Positions 17,165 through 25,083 of a stretch of 64,000 nt of DNA are shown here, piece after piece (the stretch's first letter is position 1; the number at the start of each line of letters is the position of its first letter). The DNA is from Trichomonas vaginalis G3 (lineage: Eukaryota > Parabasalia > Trichomonadida > Trichomonadidae). The notes below the pieces were generated by a model. It saw only the letters and a program-made list of their open reading frames with translations. It ran no database searches and was not told the DNA's origin. The position numbers and the translations under genes were made by a program. The stretch is from contig NC_067207.1 of NCBI RefSeq assembly GCF_026262505.1, positions 19,808,082 to 19,872,081 of the forward strand, given 5' to 3'.

Positions 17165-17746
17165 ATGACCGAAGAAGTTGAAACGGTAGATTTGACACCA
17201 CAAACAAAAAGTTCAGAACCATTGTCAAAACCTGTCAAAGAACTTACAGATGAAGAGAAAAATTCAATAATAGAAAGTGCCAGGTCTGGAAATACAAACC
17301 CTAACTACAAAGTCACTTTTCATAGAAATGGAACGGCTAGTATCTCAAAAAAGAAACAGACTCTCACAAATAAAATATTGAAGTCTGAAGGAGCTTTCGA
17401 GACAACAGATGGAAAAGTTTACTTCACTGACCAACAGTTCATTATAGAACATCTCATTGACTTAGAGTCGAAATATTCTAAACTTTACAACAAACACAAA
17501 AAGTTGAAAGGAAAACAAAAACAGATGGCATATGATATTTATGAAGATGTTGACGACACAACTGTTCCTGCAGGTGAGGTAAAGCCAGAAGAACCGAAAA
17601 GTGACGAAAAACCGATAGAAGAAGGGAAGCCAAAAACTGAAGATAAACCAAAACCAAAGTTTAGTTTCAATACTAAAAGTCAACCTTCATTAGCTGGTAT
17701 GGGTTGGCGTCAAAGACTTTTGGCAGCGGGTGGTTACGTAAAGTAA
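17165..17746 (+). CDS. 193-aa coiled-coil element protein, unknown
   Basis: The N-terminus is acidic (TEEVETVDLTPQT). A globular part around 40-95 (NYKVTFHRNGTASISKKKQ) is followed by a Lys-rich coiled coil (LESKYSKLYNKHKKLKGKQ), then a Pro/Glu/Lys-rich stretch and a conserved-looking end (GMGWRQRLLAAGGYVK). No family is recognised. The late-type leader suggests a virion or assembly role. Confidence 0.6.
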   Translation: MTEEVETVDLTPQTKSSEPLSKPVKELTDEEKNSIIESARSGNTNPNYKVTFHRNGTASISKKKQTLTNKILKSEGAFETTDGKVYFTDQQFIIEHLIDLESKYSKLYNKHKKLKGKQKQMAYDIYEDVDDTTVPAGEVKPEEPKSDEKPIEEGKPKTEDKPKPKFSFNTKSQPSLAGMGWRQRLLAAGGYVK

Positions 17747-17793
17747 AGAAAAAAACATTTATTTTAAAAATATATTTTTTTATTTTATTTGAA

Positions 17794-18378
17794 ATGTACG
17801 CCGAGTTTGTTGGAAAAGACCGTTGGGAAACTTGTTTGTTAGATGAGAAATATGAAATTCACTGTTGTGAGTCATTTGAAGTCAGAAAAAAAAAGACAAA
17901 AAGAGTTTTAAGCGAATGTGAGCGAAATGACGGATATGCTATTATGAGTATGAGTGGAAAAAACTATCTTAAACATGTTGTCATTGCAACTCATTTTATA
18001 CCGAATCCTAACAATCTACCTCTTGTAGACCATATAAACCGTATAAGAAATGACAATAGACTTGAAAACTTACGCTGGGTCACTTGTTCTGAAAACAGTA
18101 AGAACAGAGGCAAATTTGGAGATATAGTATTCGAATTTGTCGACGAACTAGAAGATGAAGCAATTGAAATTACAGACTATGGTAAGCATACGTTTGAGTT
18201 TTACTACTATAGCGAAGAACAAGACTCTTTCTACTTTTATACCGGCGTAAACTATAGAAAATTACAAGTATGTTTTACTAAGGCGGGCTATGCTTATGTA
18301 AGCACTAGAGATACAGATGGAAAACGCGTTCAAATATTTCTTAACAAATTCAAGAAGCTATATGGCATACCATTTTAA
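17794..18378 (+). CDS. HNH endonuclease-domain protein
   Basis: A 194-aa protein; the start at MYAEFVGKD fits the AT-rich leader. The HNH_3-type core is clear: KHVVIATHFIPNP, then LVDHINRIRNDNRLENLRWV, with the usual His, Asn and Glu-Asn-Leu pattern. N-terminal to it is a NUMOD4-like stretch (DERNDGYAIMSMSG-like). The C-terminal 70 residues are an extra domain (KRVQIFLNKFKKLYG). Free-standing HNH genes of this type are common in phages and giant viruses and often behave as homing-type nucleases. The frame is intact. Confidence 0.8.
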   Translation: MYAEFVGKDRWETCLLDEKYEIHCCESFEVRKKKTKRVLSECERNDGYAIMSMSGKNYLKHVVIATHFIPNPNNLPLVDHINRIRNDNRLENLRWVTCSENSKNRGKFGDIVFEFVDELEDEAIEITDYGKHTFEFYYYSEEQDSFYFYTGVNYRKLQVCFTKAGYAYVSTRDTDGKRVQIFLNKFKKLYGIPF

Positions 18379-18414
18379 AACGTTTTTAAAACAGTATATT
18401 TTTACATATATTAA

Positions 18415-18796
18415 ATGTTTCAGGTTGAAAAACAAAGAACAAAAGTAGCAGATACAAAACCGTTAGACTATATCTTTACAAACGCTGGTAGGACTATATC
18501 AGATGAAGAAATTTCATCCGGTGCTTACAGATTTGACAGTTTATAGAAACGTGTTTGACCCTCAAAATGTCATGTGTCATGCAAGTTTCAGTTCAAGCAA
18601 CAATAGTTTTCTTTGTATCGGTAAGGACTTTTATGACTTTGCTTCTAAATTCTACGAACCACCTAGTAACAGTTTCTCTGACTTTCAAGTCTGGTTCACA
18701 ACAAACGGTGTGCAACATATTATTCCATTGTACTATGACTTTTATCTCGAATTGTCTTTCATATACAACTACGGAAAAGTGCTGAAAAAGTATTGA
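18415..18796 (+). pseudogene. Broken paralogue of the 282-aa gene at 13198
   Basis: The beginning resembles the N-terminus of the protein at 13198-14046 (VADTKPLDYIFTNAG against VATTKPLDELFTNVG), and the end resembles its C-terminal block (YEPPSNSFSDFQVWFTT). The copy is shorter and broken. The leader TATTTTTACATATATTAAA is of the late type. Confidence 0.75.
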
Positions 18797-18808
18797 AAAA
18801 TATATTTT

Positions 18809-18855
18809 AGGGTAGAAGGTTAGATCTAACCTGTTTTCTAACCTGTTTTCTACCC
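18809..18855 (+). repeat. Palindromic GGGTAGA-GGTTAGATCTAACC-TCTACCC repeat
   Basis: AGGGTAGAA, then the perfect 14-base palindrome GGTTAGATCTAACC, then TTTTCTAACC and TTTTCTACCC. The outer GGGTAGAA/TTCTACCC arms also pair. It is preceded by AAAAATATATTTT. Eight copies exist in element 1, in both orientations, all between genes. Confidence 0.8.
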
Positions 18856-18914
18856 GTTGAATTTTCATGAATTTTGTGCTGAATTCGACAAAAATGAGTT
18901 TTTGGTTGAAAAAA

Positions 18915-18942
18915 GAGGTGGAGCCAAAAGTGGCTCGACCTC
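18915..18942 (+). repeat. GC-rich hairpin
   Basis: GAGGTGGAGCC and GGCTCGACCTC are separated by six bases and pair except for one mismatch, followed by AAAA. It is GC-rich in an AT-rich setting and looks like a bacterial-type hairpin. Confidence 0.55.
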
Positions 18943-18949
18943 AAAACAA

Positions 18950-19012
18950 GCATTTTGTGAAGAATATACCAACCCGCGGAAAACAGCGGGTTGCTTTTTA
19001 TACAAAATTCAA
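18950..19012 (+). repeat. Non-coding copy of the KilA-N gene's hairpin unit
   Basis: About 63 bases match 19512-19574 inside the KilA-N gene, including AACCCGCGG/CGCGGGTT-type arms (here with an imperfect centre) and the following CTTTTTATACAAAATTCA. Confidence 0.7.
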
Positions 19013-19322
19013 CAGGTGAATTTTCATGAATTTCCTTAAGATAGAAAAAAATATATTTTAGGCGACCAGGTCACTCGGTCACTCGGTCACTCGGTCATTT
19101 TAACTTCTCTGAAAAAGTGTGACAACATGACATTTTGACAACAACACAGGAAATAGATTTCATCGTATATTTTTTGTTAAGACTTCATCGTAAATGTTTT
19201 GTTGAGACTTCATCGTATATGTTTTGTCGAGATTTTTATCGTTGTGGTCCGACGGTTAAGCCACAAACGAATGTCCGACGTACCACCCAAAAATATTTTT
19301 TATTTTTATTGTAAGAACTGAA

Positions 19323-19985
19323 ATGACAGTCGAAGCAAAAACGTTCACGAACAAATCTAATGGCGAAACATTCACAAAAGGCACTTACAACGGTATTGAA
19401 GTCTTACGTAGAGACATGGATGGTTATATAAATGCAACAAATATGTGTCAGCAGTTTAGGAAGGACTTTAGAAGGTTGTTGGAAAATAAGTCCTGGGAAG
19501 AGTATTTTAAGGCATTTTGTGAAGAATATACCAACCCGCGGAATTCCGCGGGTTGCTTTTTATACAAAATTCATGCAGGAATTCCTGATGAAATCAAACA
19601 GGTTAGAGGAACGTATGTAGACCCAAGACTTGTAAACTATATAGCAATGTGGGCTTCTCCAAAATATTGTATAGCAGTTGGAAAAATTCTGGACTCCATA
19701 GACAAGAAAGTTCATGAGAAATTAGATGAAGAAGAACTTGAAGATACAGTAGAGAATGCAAAACCTTTGTTCGAACAAGAAGTTAGAAAAATGTGCGAAA
19801 AACAAATAGAACATGAACGTGAGATATGTTCTGGTTATAGAGACTCGCCATACGAACTAGACCAATGGGAACAAGAAGATTTAAAGAGAGAATTTAGAGA
19901 ATATGAACTCGCTAAGATAGCATTAGAAGCTGCAGAAAAGAAGTTAAAAGCTTGGGGTTGTTTTGTACAAAAATATTGTGAGTAA
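19323..19985 (+). CDS. KilA-N domain DNA-binding protein
   Basis: A 220-aa protein. KilA-N landmarks: IEVLRRDMDGYINATNMCQQ, FRRLLENKSWEEYF, then GTYVDPRLVNYIAMWASPKY and CIAVGKILD. KilA-N domains bind DNA and occur in phages, poxviruses and giant viruses. The C-terminal third is a charged helical region (about 125-220) of the kind that follows KilA-N. A 24-bp perfect palindrome lies in frame within the variable loop between the two core parts. The leader (TATTTTTATTGTAAGAACTGAA) is shared with the next genes. The frame is intact. Confidence 0.85.
   Translation: MTVEAKTFTNKSNGETFTKGTYNGIEVLRRDMDGYINATNMCQQFRKDFRRLLENKSWEEYFKAFCEEYTNPRNSAGCFLYKIHAGIPDEIKQVRGTYVDPRLVNYIAMWASPKYCIAVGKILDSIDKKVHEKLDEEELEDTVENAKPLFEQEVRKMCEKQIEHEREICSGYRDSPYELDQWEQEDLKREFREYELAKIALEAAEKKLKAWGCFVQKYCE
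19532..19555. repeat. Perfect 24-bp palindrome inside the KilA-N gene
   Basis: Core CCCGCGGAATTCCGCGGG with CAA/TTG ends, followed by CTTTTT. It is coding (TNPRNSAGCFL) and very GC-rich compared with its surroundings. A degenerate copy lies at 18970-18993. It resembles a rho-independent terminator in form, but it lies in an open frame. Confidence 0.8.
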
Positions 19986-20345
19986 ATGAACCATTTTGTT
20001 GCTGAATTCAGCAAAAATATATTTTAGGGTAGAAGGTTAGATCTAACCTGTCTTCTACCCTCTTTTCTACCCTCTTGAATTTTCATGAATTTTCATGAAT
20101 TTCTTCGTATATGTTTTGTCAAGACTTCTTCATCGTATATGTTTTGTCATGATTTCATCGTAATGAGTGTAAAGGACCCAAAAATATATTTTAGGGTAGA
20201 TGGTTAGATCTAACCTCTTTTCTACCCTTTTTTCTACCATCGTAGAAAACACACAAAACTCATGAATTTTTGACACTTTCACAAAAAACATAAAAAATAA
20301 AGTTAGTTTTTTTAAAAAAATATTTTTTATTTTTATTGTAAGAAC
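19986..20345. repeat. Gene-free spacer with two palindromic repeats
   Basis: Contains two copies of the GGTTAGATCTAACC repeat (20026-20072 and 20193-20239), with CATCGTATATGTTTTGT units between them, then the leader of the next gene (TATTTTTATTGTAAGAAC directly before the ATG). Confidence 0.7.
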
Positions 20346-21260
20346 ATGTTAGCAACAACAGCACCAAACTCGTTAGTCATGAATCCAACATCTATGTTAG
20401 TAGAGATGAAAAGCTTCATTCCTTCTTCATATACTTTCGAAACAGAAATCCAGAAGATAAAGCAAGAACTTCTCCAAGGAGATCTAAACTGTAGTGCGAA
20501 AGATGAAACAAATGAACAGTATCTTTATGAAATGCAGGATATTATTGACCATCTACCTAAACTTCCTGAAATCCAACAACAAAAGCTTACTATTCCAGAA
20601 TTCGATGAAATAGAAGTCAAAGCAACTGACTCAGTAGAAATAAAGAAGTTCATACGAAAGGTAAACTATGAGTTTCTTGGATTTCATTGCAACCACAAAG
20701 TCATGGACAAAGATTGCGATATGGTATATAAGAACATCTCTGACATATATAAATCTGGGGAGTTTAAGACCTACGACAACTTTGTTTCGTTAGTTGCAAA
20801 ATGTGTATGGCAGATAAGAGATAAAGATAGAAGAGGTAAGATATGGAATGAACAGATAAAACCCGCAACTTTTGAGTTAAAGAGAGCAATTGACGCCTTA
20901 GTCATACTAGCAGGTAAGGTTTCAGAATATAACGCAAAAATGAACCCACAATGTTCTAAATGTAAAGCAGCAATGAGGAAATATAACTACTCCGTCAAAG
21001 AGATAGAACGTATGAGAAACGACTATGCTGACTTAAAGAAAGAAGTAGAGAAACCAGCAGAAGATAAAATGGACATGTTGACATTTCTGAACAAAAACTA
21101 TCCAACAGCAGAAGATTTCCTTCTATCTGACGTCAAGAAGAAGTATAAAGAAACTTTCGGCATTGTTAAAACATTCGATGTACTGACAGAAGAAATAGAA
21201 GCTACGAAATTGTTTAGAATTTCACGAATTCACAATGTTTACCATGTAAAACGCTTATAA
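20346..21260 (+). CDS. 304-aa element protein, unknown
   Basis: No family is recognised. The protein is mostly helical: a polar N-terminus, a middle part (EIKKFIRKVNYEFLGFHCNH, then KTYDNFVSLVAKCVWQIRDK), one CSKCKAAM pair that could bind metal if combined with the HCNHK Cys/His residues, a coiled-coil segment (NDYADLKKEVEKPAEDK) and a C-terminal helix. It has the same leader class as the KilA-N genes and lies between them, so it may be an early or regulatory protein. The frame is intact. Confidence 0.6.
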   Translation: MLATTAPNSLVMNPTSMLVEMKSFIPSSYTFETEIQKIKQELLQGDLNCSAKDETNEQYLYEMQDIIDHLPKLPEIQQQKLTIPEFDEIEVKATDSVEIKKFIRKVNYEFLGFHCNHKVMDKDCDMVYKNISDIYKSGEFKTYDNFVSLVAKCVWQIRDKDRRGKIWNEQIKPATFELKRAIDALVILAGKVSEYNAKMNPQCSKCKAAMRKYNYSVKEIERMRNDYADLKKEVEKPAEDKMDMLTFLNKNYPTAEDFLLSDVKKKYKETFGIVKTFDVLTEEIEATKLFRISRIHNVYHVKRL

Positions 21261-21588
21261 AATAACTGGGGTAGAAAAGAGGGTAGAAGACAGGTTAGAT
21301 CTAACCTTCTACCCTAAAATATATTTTTGCTGAAAAAAATGACCAAATTTCATTATATAACTGTATTTTTTTGACGAAGAGAACTTTTGCACTTCGTAAA
21401 AAAACTCTATGAAATCATATCTTTTATACAAAATTCAAGAGGGTAGAAGACAGGTTAGATCTAACCATCTACCCTAAAATATATTTTTGCTGAAAAAAAT
21501 GACCAAATTTCATGAATTTCCTTAAGATAGAAAATAAAAGCTAGTTTTTTTAAAATATTTTTTTTTATTTTGTATGTAAGAACAGGAA
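21261..21588. repeat. Spacer with two palindromic repeats and a hairpin
   Basis: Two GGTTAGATCTAACC repeats in reverse orientation (21268-21316 and 21440-21476) flank a hairpin-forming segment with TTTTTTTGACGAA and TTCGTAAAAAAA arms (about 21368-21405). The hairpin is also present in element 2 near 59.85-59.99 kb. The leader TATTTTGTATGTAAGAACAG of the next gene follows. Confidence 0.7.
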
Positions 21589-22200
21589 ATGTCAAACACT
21601 GAGTTTGAAACAGTTAGAAAGATAGACAATGAGACCAAGGTGGTTAGAATAGGTGATTTAAACGTAAGATACTCAAAGAAATACAAAAAATATTCTTTGT
21701 CAGACATTTTAACACCATCCGGAAAGAGAGCAAAGGACTGGGTTAGAAATGCTTCATCTCAGAAAATTTTGACAAGAAATCCTGAGCTTTTGATATCGGT
21801 AAGATTTCATGGAACTACAGCATATCTTATAGACAAAAGTCTTATACCAGTAGTTTTGTTCTGGTTAGACCCAGTTGTTGGATATAATTTCATAACATAT
21901 GGTTCATTCGATACGGAACGTTGCAGTGAAGGCTTACTTTATATCGTTCAGAAACCGAAGGACTTCAATACAAAGAGATATAAGATAGGAAGAACATATA
22001 ATATAACTCAAAGATATGACAGTACAGTCAATAGAGTTAAGGTTGTGTTCGTTAACGATATGAGAGCTGCTGAAACAGAACTACTTGAAAAGTTTGAGAA
22101 AATGTATGGTGCTCCCATGAAAGGTAAAGAAACGTTTGAAGTAGATGAGATAGATAGTGCTATAAAATTATTTGACGAAGTTGCTGAAAAATACATGTAA
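21589..22200 (+). CDS. KilA-N-like protein with a GIY-YIG (T5orf172/MUG113-type) C-terminal domain
   Basis: A 203-aa protein. The first 100 residues form a short KilA-N-like region (SLSDILTPSGKRAKDWVRNA, then LIDKSLIPVVLFWLDP). Residues 120-200 match the T5orf172/MUG113 nuclease-like domain: GLLYIVQKPKDF, YKIGRTYNITQRYD, VVFVNDMRAAETELLEKFEK. The combination is typical of phages and nucleocytoplasmic large DNA viruses and suggests a DNA-binding nuclease or regulator. The leader is of the TATTTTGTATGTAAGAACAG class. The frame is intact. Confidence 0.75.
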   Translation: MSNTEFETVRKIDNETKVVRIGDLNVRYSKKYKKYSLSDILTPSGKRAKDWVRNASSQKILTRNPELLISVRFHGTTAYLIDKSLIPVVLFWLDPVVGYNFITYGSFDTERCSEGLLYIVQKPKDFNTKRYKIGRTYNITQRYDSTVNRVKVVFVNDMRAAETELLEKFEKMYGAPMKGKETFEVDEIDSAIKLFDEVAEKYM

Positions 22201-22287
22201 AGCGTTTATTTTTGGTCTTTTATACAAGATAGAAAATAAAGTTAATTTTATTTTTTTTATTTTTTTATTTTGTATGTAAAGACAGAT

Positions 22288-23125
22288 ATGTCAACAACAG
22301 AGAACACAACAACTGCTATCGTTCATGAAGCTATAAATGAAGAATATGAGTACATACAGTTTAACAAACAACTCCGTCTCATTCGTTCGGTCAAAGACGA
22401 TATGTACCAAATGCAAAGTATTTTGACAGCATGTTTTGCTCCAGATACTAAGAAACCACAAGACTGGTTTAGGAACCAAAGCACACAAGAATTTTTGAGC
22501 GAGCACAGCGAGACATACTTTTTCTGAAAACAGTGAAGAACAGCGAGTAAGTAAAAAATCTTACTCGCCTAAAACTCATGAAAATCGTGAAAAATTGCCA
22601 AACGGTTTGAGAGGATATTATGTACATAGACTTCTTGTAAATGCTGTTGCAATGTGGGCTTCACCTCGTTATGCTTGGTATGTTTGTAAACTTCTTGACG
22701 AAATTCATAGACAAGAACGTGAAGAGCTAGAGAACAAGCTTGAAGCAAAAGACAAAAACATTCAGAAAAGAATACCACGTTCGGTACCAAAAGGAAAGGA
22801 AAAGAACTATAAGTATATGATTTACACTGAAGAGATGGAAAATGAAGAAGACAGAGATATGGTTATGTTGCATTTAGTCAGAAGAAACAACAAAAGCTTT
22901 TACGACCTTGCTAAGATTTACAAATCTGACAGAAATTGGTTCTATCGCGAAAACTTACCGATTTCAATGACACCGAATGAAGATGTGAAACAAATAGTTC
23001 AAGATACGTTACCTCAAACACACTATGATATGAAAGGTTGTACAATACTTACATTCAAAGAAGATTTGCCATTGTTAAAGGAAAAAATAACAGAGTATTT
23101 TGACAACTTCAAACAAGTAGGGTAG
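22288..23125 (+). pseudogene. Third KilA-N gene, broken
   Basis: The N-terminal part has the WFRNQSTQEFL segment, and the later part has GYYVHRLLVNAVAMWASPRY of KilA-N, followed by a C-terminal domain (YMIYTEEMENEEDRDMVMLH, then FYDLAKIYKSDRNWFY) like the DUF3627-type domain that follows KilA-N in large DNA viruses. It is broken. The leader TATTTTGTATGTAAAGACAGAT belongs to the same class as its neighbours. Confidence 0.75.
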
Positions 23126-23189
23126 ATGAACCATATATTTTTCAAGCTTGACTTCAGATGGCTCAGGTAGCTCTATAAGTTAAATTGCC

Positions 23190-23610
23190 TCGTCAAATCC
23201 TTCTGGCATTCCGAGTCCTTCCTTCCGACATTCCAAGTCCTTCCTTCTGGCATTCCGAGTCCTTCCTTCCGACAGAAAAAGTTTTTCCTTCTGGCATTCC
23301 GAGTCCTTCCTTCCGACAAGAAAAAAATTTCCCGACAACTGGAAAAAAATTTCCTGACAACTGGAAAAAAATTTCCTGTTGTTCGTCCGTAAACCATTCA
23401 AATTTTCGAAAATTGAGAACTTTTTGGTCGAACTTCAGAAAAAGTTTTTCCTTCCGACAGAAAAAGTTCTTCCTTCCGACATTCCGAGTTTTTCCTTCCG
23501 ACATTCCGAGTCCTTCCTTCCGACATTCCGAGTCCTTCCTTCCGACATTCCGAGTCCTTCCTTCCGACATTCCGAGTCCTTCCATCCGACAGGACACAAA
23601 CGAATGTCCG
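23190..23610. repeat. Minisatellite (TTCCGAGTCCTTCCTTCCGACA units), divergent intergenic block
   Basis: About 420 bases of units of about 20 bases, mixed with AAAAATTTCC(T/C)GACAACTGG units. The same block, in reverse orientation, is at 61160-61442 in element 2. There it separates two divergent intact genes. Here it is bordered by the beginnings of the same two genes (MPEGFDEA on the minus strand, MSDVPPTES on the plus strand, from 23604), which are only fragments. Its open frames have low-complexity composition and are not taken as genes. Confidence 0.75.
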
Positions 23611-23696
23611 ACGTACCACCAACCGAGTCCATTCCAAAGCCAGAAGAACCGAAAGCTGCAGAACCACAACAGACTAAGACTCAAACTCTTTATTTT

Positions 23697-24572
23697 TCAA
23701 GCTTGACTTTTTACAATTTGAACTTTGTTCGCGTAGATGTGAATTCTGAAAGAAGTATGAGGGTCTTGTATGACTTTGTACTTCTCCCATAGTTCATGTC
23801 TGTCAAACTTACCTGCCATGGACTCTTTCATAAGTTCCATGAAATCGTCTTCGGACAATCCAGGGAAAAGTATGATATCAGTAAGTATTCTCTTTACATC
23901 CTTACTTAAACTCTTTGCTGTCTGTACACAAATGACAACTGAGATGTTAAAGTGTCTGAGCTTCTTGAGAATTCGACACATATCTTGTTCTCTATTCTTA
24001 AGCAAAGGATGAGAGGCGAAATCATCTAAGATAAGAAGACATCTATGAGGGTATGTCTTCCAATCGTAAGATTGCAATTTCTTCGAAATGTATTCTATCT
24101 CTTTCTGTTTGTTTCTGAAGTGTTTCTTCTCTAATATTCTCTGCATTTCCTCATTTGGGTCTTTAAACTTAGAATTTATATACTCATTTATAGCATTGTA
24201 CTTCAAAACTCTTCTTTGGTACTTCTTTATCCAATCCAACAACTCAGAGTCTTTTATACATACTAACTTAGACTTTTTTATAATATCTTTGAACGAATTT
24301 ACGGTTTGGTCAAATTGACCAGAAGTACTACAAATGACTACTAACTCATAGAATGGGTTCTTCTCATCTAGTTCTTGTTGTTGTGCAGCCATTTTAAGAT
24401 AAGTGAAAGTCTTACCCGACCCAGGTGGTGCGATTAGACCTGTTATACCATTCTGAGCAAATAAGAACTTGTCATGTATGGGTTTTATCTGAGCATTTTC
24501 TAACTTCCTCTTGTTCTTGTTTAAAACATTCTCAAATTTCTTGTCAATGTCAGCAAACTTTTTTTCTAACAT
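23697..24572 (-). CDS. ATP: A32-like genome-packaging ATPase (FtsK/HerA type)
   Basis: A 291-aa ATPase with Walker A GLIAPPGSGKTFT, Walker B RCLLILDDFASH and a sensor segment ISVVICVQTAKSL. Polinton, poxvirus and giant-virus packaging ATPases share this layout. It would drive DNA into the capsid. The start at MLEKKFADID is chosen because an AT-rich 36-bp spacer with the divergent gene at 24609 lies directly upstream. The frame is intact here; the copy in element 2 is not. Confidence 0.88.
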   Translation of the reverse strand: MLEKKFADIDKKFENVLNKNKRKLENAQIKPIHDKFLFAQNGITGLIAPPGSGKTFTYLKMAAQQQELDEKNPFYELVVICSTSGQFDQTVNSFKDIIKKSKLVCIKDSELLDWIKKYQRRVLKYNAINEYINSKFKDPNEEMQRILEKKHFRNKQKEIEYISKKLQSYDWKTYPHRCLLILDDFASHPLLKNREQDMCRILKKLRHFNISVVICVQTAKSLSKDVKRILTDIILFPGLSEDDFMELMKESMAGKFDRHELWEKYKVIQDPHTSFRIHIYANKVQIVKSQA

Positions 24573-24608
24573 ATTTTTAGAAAAATTAAAATTTTTATCT
24601 TTTTGAAA
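24573..24608. promoter_or_regulatory. 36-bp divergent promoter
   Basis: A fully AT-rich spacer (TTTTTAGAAAAATTAAAA, then TTTTTATCTTTTTGAAA) between the ATPase gene and the gene at 24609, with a TTTTTA motif on each side. Confidence 0.5.
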
Positions 24609-25067
24609 ATGTCTAGCGATTTCGCTATCTATATTCGAGACAAGCTTTTTGACAGCAAAACATCTGTCGACCATAAAATCTTACATAGTGTAAACAAGAA
24701 AGGTGAATTTGTTCTAAAGTTCTGTTTCTGGGAATATGACAAGAACCATAAAACATTAGGCAGAGAAGTCTTAAAATTTGTCAATGACAGACTTGTTGAC
24801 AGAGATGACGCCGATTGGAAAGATGAAGTCCAACAAAAGTTCTTAGAATGCAAAGAAGACACATGCGCTGTTCTTGAAGATGAAATAGGAAACAGAATAG
24901 AAGAGCTATTAAAGGACAAAGACCTTTTACAAAAATATGGTTCTGAGAAGTTTGACATAACTCCACCAGAGAAGAAGAAGAAGAAGAGAGAAAAGAAAGA
25001 AAAGAAAGTAGAAGAAGAGAAGAAAGAACCTGAACCAGTTCCAGAGAAGGTGAGATATGACATGTAA
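24609..25067 (+). CDS. 152-aa element protein with Lys/Glu-rich tail, unknown
   Basis: Begins MSSDFAIYIRDKLF. The N-terminal 110 residues look globular (ILHSVNKKGEFVLKFCFWEY) and the last 40 are a Lys/Glu run with Pro-Glu ends. No family is recognised. A homologue lies at 58223-58673 in element 2. It is convergent with the 139-aa gene. Confidence 0.65.
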   Translation: MSSDFAIYIRDKLFDSKTSVDHKILHSVNKKGEFVLKFCFWEYDKNHKTLGREVLKFVNDRLVDRDDADWKDEVQQKFLECKEDTCAVLEDEIGNRIEELLKDKDLLQKYGSEKFDITPPEKKKKKREKKEKKVEEEKKEPEPVPEKVRYDM

Positions 25068-25083
25068 AAATAAAATTTTATTT

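Larger units (their letters stand above)
18797..19322. repeat. Gene-free repeat cluster
   Basis: Holds one copy of the GGTTAGATCTAACC repeat (18809-18855), two GC-rich hairpins (18915-18942 and 18970-18993), three tandem GTCACTCG units (about 19065-19095) and several CATCGTATATGTTTTGT units related to the array at 33.46-34.6 kb. The end is the leader of the KilA-N gene. Confidence 0.65.

Noticed and set aside
19532-19555. Bacterial rho-independent terminator
   Set aside because: The form fits, but it lies in frame inside a KilA-N coding region of a eukaryotic element; read as a palindromic insertion instead.
23185-23706. Open frames on both strands through the TTCCGAGTCC repeats as proteins
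   Set aside because: They exist because the repeat unit lacks stops in several frames; composition is low-complexity and the block sits between divergent gene starts in element 2.
24629-25063. Ser/Phe-rich frames antisense to the 152-aa gene and its neighbours
   Set aside because: They are shadows of the Lys/Glu-rich coding strand.
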